Of a stretch of 39,047 nucleotides of DNA, positions 36,556 to 39,047 are shown piece after piece. A program made the translations under genes and the position numbers. The notes under the pieces are model-generated. The model saw only the letters and a program-made list of their open reading frames with translations. It was not told the origin of the DNA and ran no database searches. The stretch is taken from positions 1-39,047 of the forward strand of contig JACQZR010000193.1 in assembly GCA_016213775.1 (NCBI GenBank). Direction: 5' to 3'. Positions within the stretch are counted from its first letter, which is position 1; each line of letters starts with the position of its first letter. The DNA is from Acidobacteriota bacterium (GTDB lineage Bacteria > Acidobacteriota > Terriglobia > Bryobacterales > Bryobacteraceae).

Positions 36556-37025
36556 AAGGCGGTCGCAGCCTTGGCTCCCGCGCCAAACTCCGCGCCGTCC
36601 ACAAAGGTCTTCATGCCGGTGATCGTGACCGCGCCGTCCTTGCGGACGTAGTTCCGCGCGGACGTTACGCCCACTTCGCTCTCAATGGCGAGCACTGCTG
36701 ACTGGAGCGCGGTCAGGAAGCCGGAGACCATGTTCGCCTTCACCGCAACGCCGGAGGAGTGCTGCGCCGCCGACGTGCCGAAGGCTCCCCGCTGGCATCC
36801 GGTGAACTGCGTCGTGTTCTTCGCGGTGTAGATGATCAACTCGTCGTTGATCGAGAGAATGCCGTATGCAGCGGCGAAGCCATCAGTGGACGCGACGCTA
36901 ACGGTCGAGTCGCCCGCGAGGATCTGCTGCGTAGCCGTGGTGTCGAGCGGCTTGGTCGAGAACGCATCCGCTGGCGAGTACAGGCTTGACGCGTCGTCAA
37001 TCGCGGTCGGGTAGTTAGTCGCCAT
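36489..37025 (-). CDS. Phage tail-like protein, N-terminal part of a probable frameshifted gene
   Basis: 178 codons. It begins MATNYPTAIDDASSLYSPAD and contains ILAGDSTVSVASTDGFAAAY followed by a LIIYTAKNTTQFTGCQRGAF segment, typical of phage tail or fibre structural proteins. After about residue 148 (GAEFGAGAK) the sequence becomes a cysteine- and arginine-rich string (LCGCPTTARCGGARQ) unlike the rest, while the -1 frame continues smoothly into the next gene. It overlaps the upstream gene by 11 bp. Confidence 0.6.
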   Translation of the reverse strand: MATNYPTAIDDASSLYSPADAFSTKPLDTTATQQILAGDSTVSVASTDGFAAAYGILSINDELIIYTAKNTTQFTGCQRGAFGTSAAQHSSGVAVKANMVSGFLTALQSAVLAIESEVGVTSARNYVRKDGAVTITGMKTFVDGAEFGAGAKAATALCGCPTTARCGGARQSTPVTSE

Positions 37026-39047
37026 TGAGCTTGCCCTCGTTCAACTTGAATCGGTTCATTGCGCCCGATGCGGTTGAGACAACCGGCACCGCGAAGGTGG
37101 CCTCCAGCGCGCGCGCCGCGCGAGGCTTGTGGTAGGCGACCGCCGTGGCCCGCGCTTGGGTCCATGCTTCGAGCGGGATCGGCCTGCTGTTCAAGCAGAA
37201 CTGATCGAACGCCCAGAAGCACATCGAGTAGAGCTTCGCCGCGCGCCACATCCCGTACGCCTGAGGGATCGGCGGGTCCGGCGGACCGTAGATGCCCGCC
37301 AGATAAACGCACTCCGCGGCGGGTCGGCCCAGGACCTGGTTCGCGTACGTGATGGTCTGGCGCATCCGGACGGAGTTCTTCTGCCACACGTCGTAATCGA
37401 ATCCCTCGCACCGGAAGTACTTGATCCCGTACGAGGAGGTCTTCCACTCGATGGGCAAGTTGACGTGCATCAGAAGCTTCCGGAACGCAGCGTCCGGGGC
37501 GGGCTTCCCCTGGTTCGCGTCGAGCGGCCAGAGGCACTCGAACACGGCGGTCGGATGGTAGGAGCGGACGTGCGCCATCACATCAGCGCAGTACTGCCAG
37601 ATGCGGTCGCGCAAGAAGTTGGCGGTCTCGTACGGATGCGCAGGATCGCCTGCGGGATCATCCGTGTTCGCCGTGAACGGCCAGATCTGGTGACCCTTCG
37701 CGGCTTGGAAGGCGTCGATGGTTTCCTGATCGTAGAAGCCCATCCCGCCGTTCGGGTCCTGCGAGGTGTTGGGGAAGTACCACCACTGGGTCTCGCCGAA
37801 CTGGAGCACCACCGGCGCGCCCGCCGCCGCGATCTCGTCGGCGCATTCCTTATACATCTGGCGCAGGTAGTTCCGGACGCGTTGCCCGAAGTGCATTTGG
37901 TGCGACGGGATCTCAAGGAATACGTCCGCGCCTGGCTGGACCACGCCTCCGGTGTACAGCAAGTACTTCGCCCGCATCGCGGCCGGAGGATTGTAGACCT
38001 CCATCGAGAACGCGAACGACGCGGTGATGCCCGCCGACTGAAACTGGCCCGCGAGGTCACGAATCCACTTCCGCGCGCCCTCGGTCATGACCGGCGAGAC
38101 CGAGTCGATCAACTCCCAATCGCCCTCGTCGCCCGCCGACCCGAGGTTGTCCGTAAGCGTGAGGGTTACGGAGTTCGGCTCGCCGACGGAGATCGATGGG
38201 AACGTCCACGAGGGAGCCTTCGACTGAATGCGCAGCGTCGCGCTGGTTCCGAAATTGTCGTCGGCCCAAACGCCCACGAACGTGCCGTTGAGCGCGGCGC
38301 GCATCTGGCTCACGACGCTCTGAAGCGTGTCGCCGTGGCCGATAGCGTGGTTGATGGTGGTCCCGGAGATCGTGATGGACGCCACGTCGCCCGGAACGGG
38401 GCTGCCCGAGAACTCGATGGTCGCATACGGGTACGTAGCGCCCACGCGCCGCCGCTTGTTGTTCCAGAAGACGCCCATGTACACGTCGGCATGACCCTGT
38501 AGCCCGAGCTTCTGAAGGTGCCAGAGGTGCCAGGCGGGCGGCTTCTTGTAGCCGTGGTCCGTGTCGAAGTCGATGGCGAGCGACACGTCCGAAAGAATCT
38601 CCGGCGCATCCGGAACGTCCTGCGGCACCATCGGCCACAGGTAATCGAAGTAAAAGTAGTACCCGGTGGACGCGGCGTTCTTCTCGTACAGAGCGGTGAT
38701 TTCGACGGTGTGGTTTCCGGCGGTAACGTTGCCGCGGACCTTGAGGTTTGCCGTCGTGCCGCCGAACTCCGCGAGGTTGAGATCGTGCGTGGTGACGACG
38801 CCGTCAACCGAGACGTTGATCTTTCCACAGTCGGTGTACAGGAACGTCCCGAGATACAGATCGTGCGTTTCAGACTTCGAGTAGGTGATCCGCACCTTGC
38901 GAACGTCGAGCGCGTTGGCGGGTGCGGTTCGTTTCGCGTGGCCCGCGCTCCACCATTGCGTCGGGAAGCCGCCAGCGTATTTGTAGCTCTCCCAGAAGCC
39001 GGTGTACTTGCACCGGCCATCGGACTCCTCGATGCGTGGCGCGGCTC
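37015..39047 (-). CDS. Large phage-associated protein with beta-sandwich and barrel-like domain (5' end missing)
   Basis: The reading frame is open to the right edge of the window, so the true start lies beyond it; a GTG at 38895 is only an internal codon. At least 677 residues. The N-terminal part (WWSAGHAKRTAPANALDVRK onward) is a jelly-roll-type domain likely to bind sugar. The middle contains a repeated beta unit (TIEFSGSPVPGDVASITISG), and the C-terminal half looks like a barrel enzyme: QFGETQWWYFPNTSQDPNGG, AVFECLWPLD, SSYGIKYFRCEGFDYDVWQK. E in QFGETQWW is a possible catalytic residue. A tail-associated glycosidase is a guess; I do not recognise the family. The stop overlaps the downstream gene by 11 bp. 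Confidence 0.6.
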   Translation of the reverse strand, partial: AAPRIEESDGRCKYTGFWESYKYAGGFPTQWWSAGHAKRTAPANALDVRKVRITYSKSETHDLYLGTFLYTDCGKINVSVDGVVTTHDLNLAEFGGTTANLKVRGNVTAGNHTVEITALYEKNAASTGYYFYFDYLWPMVPQDVPDAPEILSDVSLAIDFDTDHGYKKPPAWHLWHLQKLGLQGHADVYMGVFWNNKRRRVGATYPYATIEFSGSPVPGDVASITISGTTINHAIGHGDTLQSVVSQMRAALNGTFVGVWADDNFGTSATLRIQSKAPSWTFPSISVGEPNSVTLTLTDNLGSAGDEGDWELIDSVSPVMTEGARKWIRDLAGQFQSAGITASFAFSMEVYNPPAAMRAKYLLYTGGVVQPGADVFLEIPSHQMHFGQRVRNYLRQMYKECADEIAAAGAPVVLQFGETQWWYFPNTSQDPNGGMGFYDQETIDAFQAAKGHQIWPFTANTDDPAGDPAHPYETANFLRDRIWQYCADVMAHVRSYHPTAVFECLWPLDANQGKPAPDAAFRKLLMHVNLPIEWKTSSYGIKYFRCEGFDYDVWQKNSVRMRQTITYANQVLGRPAAECVYLAGIYGPPDPPIPQAYGMWRAAKLYSMCFWAFDQFCLNSRPIPLEAWTQARATAVAYHKPRAARALEATFAVPVVSTASGAMNRFKLNEGKLNGD

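Noticed and set aside
36540-36600. Programmed -1 ribosomal frameshift in the tail gene
   Set aside because: There is no X-XXY-YYZ slippery heptamer at the junction; a one-base deletion fits better.
37129-38502. 457-codon + strand frame
   Set aside because: Antisense to the large phage-like gene; arginine/valine/histidine-rich without motifs.

Overview
The window is about 39 kb of GC-rich (roughly 60 %) bacterial chromosome. The gene content suggests a Gram-negative soil or sediment bacterium, most likely Acidobacteriota (Bryobacter/Solibacter-like). Reasons: a Pal lipoprotein and YbgF/CpoB (an outer membrane), a small secreted protein with a mature N-terminus DFSGTWQLD, and an accumulation of stress-type small envelope genes (SYLF, YtxH, PEGA, DUF4230). 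The taxonomic call is inference; there is no rRNA or other marker here.

Layout. (1) 150-1496: an ArsB/NhaD-type permease on the + strand, convergent with (2) a ClC chloride channel/exchanger fused to a CBS motif, an extra membrane helix and TPR repeats (1625-4255, - strand). (3) 4624-9670, + strand: a tight five-gene run with overlaps and short gaps: baeRF-type protein, MscS channel, DUF5752 protein, TreT-like trehalose glycosyltransferase, YihY/BrkB membrane protein. (4) 9830-20582, - strand: a long co-directional convoy read right to left: small membrane protein, SYLF protein, secreted protein, DUF4230 protein, degenerate receiver, small ORF, Pal, CpoB, small ORF, YtxH protein, PEGA protein, DksA/TraR zinc-finger protein, receiver protein, GlgC, HlyD-type adaptor, GalT. 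(5) 20894-21721, + strand: a CBS-pair protein followed by an intrinsic terminator. (6) 21939-29236, - strand: a compact treZ - GH57/DUF3536 - treY operon. (7) 29596-30771 (-) a lytic-transglycosylase-like protein, divergent from 30868-32286 (+) a DUF389 membrane protein. (8) 32520-34519: a NarL-type histidine kinase and LuxR-type response regulator. (9) 34529 to the right edge, - strand: phage-tail-like genes, one apparently frameshifted and one cut by the window end.

How it fits together. Two routes to trehalose are encoded: TreY/TreZ from alpha-glucan, and a TreT-like enzyme from NDP-glucose plus glucose. GlgC makes ADP-glucose, and GalT links galactose and glucose 1-phosphates. Around them lie an MscS channel, a ClC protein and many envelope proteins, with two orphan receiver proteins, a DksA-like factor and a two-component pair. 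The simplest reading is an osmotic, desiccation and envelope stress island joined to glucan storage metabolism, abutting a phage-derived tail module. The least ordinary elements are the ClC-CBS-TPR fusion, the orphan receiver that has lost its phospho-acceptor, DUF5752 coupled to TreT and MscS, and the GH57 enzyme placed where a debranching enzyme might be expected.
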